From Minisyncoccota bacterium (GTDB lineage: Bacteria > Patescibacteriota > Minisyncoccia > Minisyncoccales > Minisyncoccaceae), in the NCBI GenBank assembly GCA_028717005.1, contig JAQUOQ010000003.1, forward strand, positions 1-32,562: DNA of 32,562 bases, given 5' to 3'. The notes under the pieces are model-generated. The model did no database searches, was not told the origin of the DNA, and worked only from the letters and a program-made list of their open reading frames with translations. The translations under genes and the position numbers were made by a program. Positions 32,121 through 32,562 of this stretch are shown piece by piece; positions within the stretch are counted from its first letter, which is position 1, and every line of letters starts with the position of its first letter.

Positions 32121-32562
32121 TTAGTTTTTAAGAGATTGTATTTTTTCGGCCAAGCCCTCGATATTCGGATTTAACGCGAAAGCTTGTTCATAATCGGCAA
32201 TTGCCTTTTCGGTGTCGCCGATTTTTTCATAAAGAGCGCCCTCGGAAAAATATATTTCAAAATTATTGGGAGCGAGCTTTTTTGCTTTTTCATAAGCGTC
32301 TATGGCGGCCTGAGTTTTGTTGGTAACCAAAAAGTTCGTGTTCTCGAAAATCAATCCCAAATTGCTCCAGGACTGGAAATTCTGCGGATCTCTTTGTGTT
32401 GCTATCACCGCGAGCGATTCCGCCTGGGAAGCGAAGTTTTTCGCTTGTTTTTGTTTTTCTATTTGAGTTTCTTCCGGCACATCGCTGTTGATTAGCAAGC
32501 TTTCATCAAATAATCTGCTTGCTTTAACGACATAAAGTTGCGACAACCCTATATAATAATCT
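32121..32562 (-). CDS. TPR-repeat protein, C-terminal part (5' end outside window)
   Basis: The minus-strand frame stays open to the right edge of the window, so this is the C-terminal 147 residues of a longer protein. It contains at least two tetratricopeptide repeats: AIDAYEKAKKLAPNNFEIYF and KAIADYEQAFALNPN, preceded by a more divergent one (WSNLGLIFENTNF). TPR arrays bind partner proteins. In Patescibacteria such tails often belong to large membrane proteins with O-antigen-ligase-like N-termini, but that part is not visible and I cannot claim it here. Confidence 0.75.
   Translation of the reverse strand, partial: DYYIGLSQLYVVKASRLFDESLLINSDVPEETQIEKQKQAKNFASQAESLAVIATQRDPQNFQSWSNLGLIFENTNFLVTNKTQAAIDAYEKAKKLAPNNFEIYFSEGALYEKIGDTEKAIADYEQAFALNPNIEGLAEKIQSLKN

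Overview
The window reads as chromosomal DNA from a small-genome candidate-phyla-radiation bacterium (Patescibacteria, most likely Parcubacteria-like). This placement is inferred from gene content and style: a short RpoB (about 1063 aa), compact intergenic spaces, almost no Shine-Dalgarno sequences, stand-alone prepilin-LamG fusions, a cupin-type glucose-6-phosphate isomerase, tandem LemA genes next to an HtpX protease, and AT-rich sequence with mostly core housekeeping genes. I see no transposase, phage structural genes or CRISPR array.

Layout. 1-2718: the C-terminal part of a VirD4/TraD-like ATPase, then two unrecognised genes (one long and highly charged, one 70 aa). 2778-12039: an rpoB-rpoC-ftsK run behind a near-consensus promoter and a possible attenuator. 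12069-14277: a prepilin-LamG gene and recA, ending in a bidirectional terminator. 14312-15631 (minus): the rpsF-ssb-rpsR operon with promoter and leader. 15632-16257: an intergenic region holding a 58-codon ORF with unusually strong expression signals and a long hairpin. 16258-18529: a second prepilin-LamG gene followed 4 nt later by a phosphomannomutase/phosphoglucomutase. 18521-21327 (minus): RNase J then trpS. 21453-24675 (minus): a phage-holin-like membrane protein, SecG, a membrane-anchored solute-binding protein with an inserted peptidoglycan-binding domain, and the cupin isomerase. 24717-26348: a third prepilin-LamG gene followed 4 nt later by an SdpI-like membrane protein. 26411-28458: groES-groEL with a CIRCE-like operator. 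28554-31019: two LemA-family genes, a tiny basic ORF inside an inverted repeat, and htpX. 31030-31543: two copies of a palindrome, tRNA-Ser(GGA), a terminator, and two structured repeats that share the tRNA 3' end. 31544-32562: a membrane protein with a possible winged-helix tail, a bidirectional terminator, and the C-terminal end of a TPR protein.

How the parts fit. Most genes serve transcription, translation, chromosome handling and protein quality control (RNA polymerase, RecA, SSB, FtsK, S6/S18, TrpRS, RNase J, GroESL, HtpX/LemA). A second theme is the cell surface: three paralogous pseudopilins carrying a lectin-like domain, SecG, a wall-binding solute-binding protein and several small membrane proteins. 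The mutase and the cupin isomerase connect fructose-6-P, glucose-6-P and hexose-1-P, the branch point to surface sugars.

The most unusual items are the pseudopilin family with its conserved C-terminal tail, the solute-binding protein with a wall-binding insert, the strongly signalled small ORF with its hairpin, the tRNA-adjacent repeats, and a recurrent palindrome family. Several promoters place the -10 box only 6-7 nt before the ATG, which suggests leaderless mRNAs. All functions are read from sequence alone; no database search was possible.
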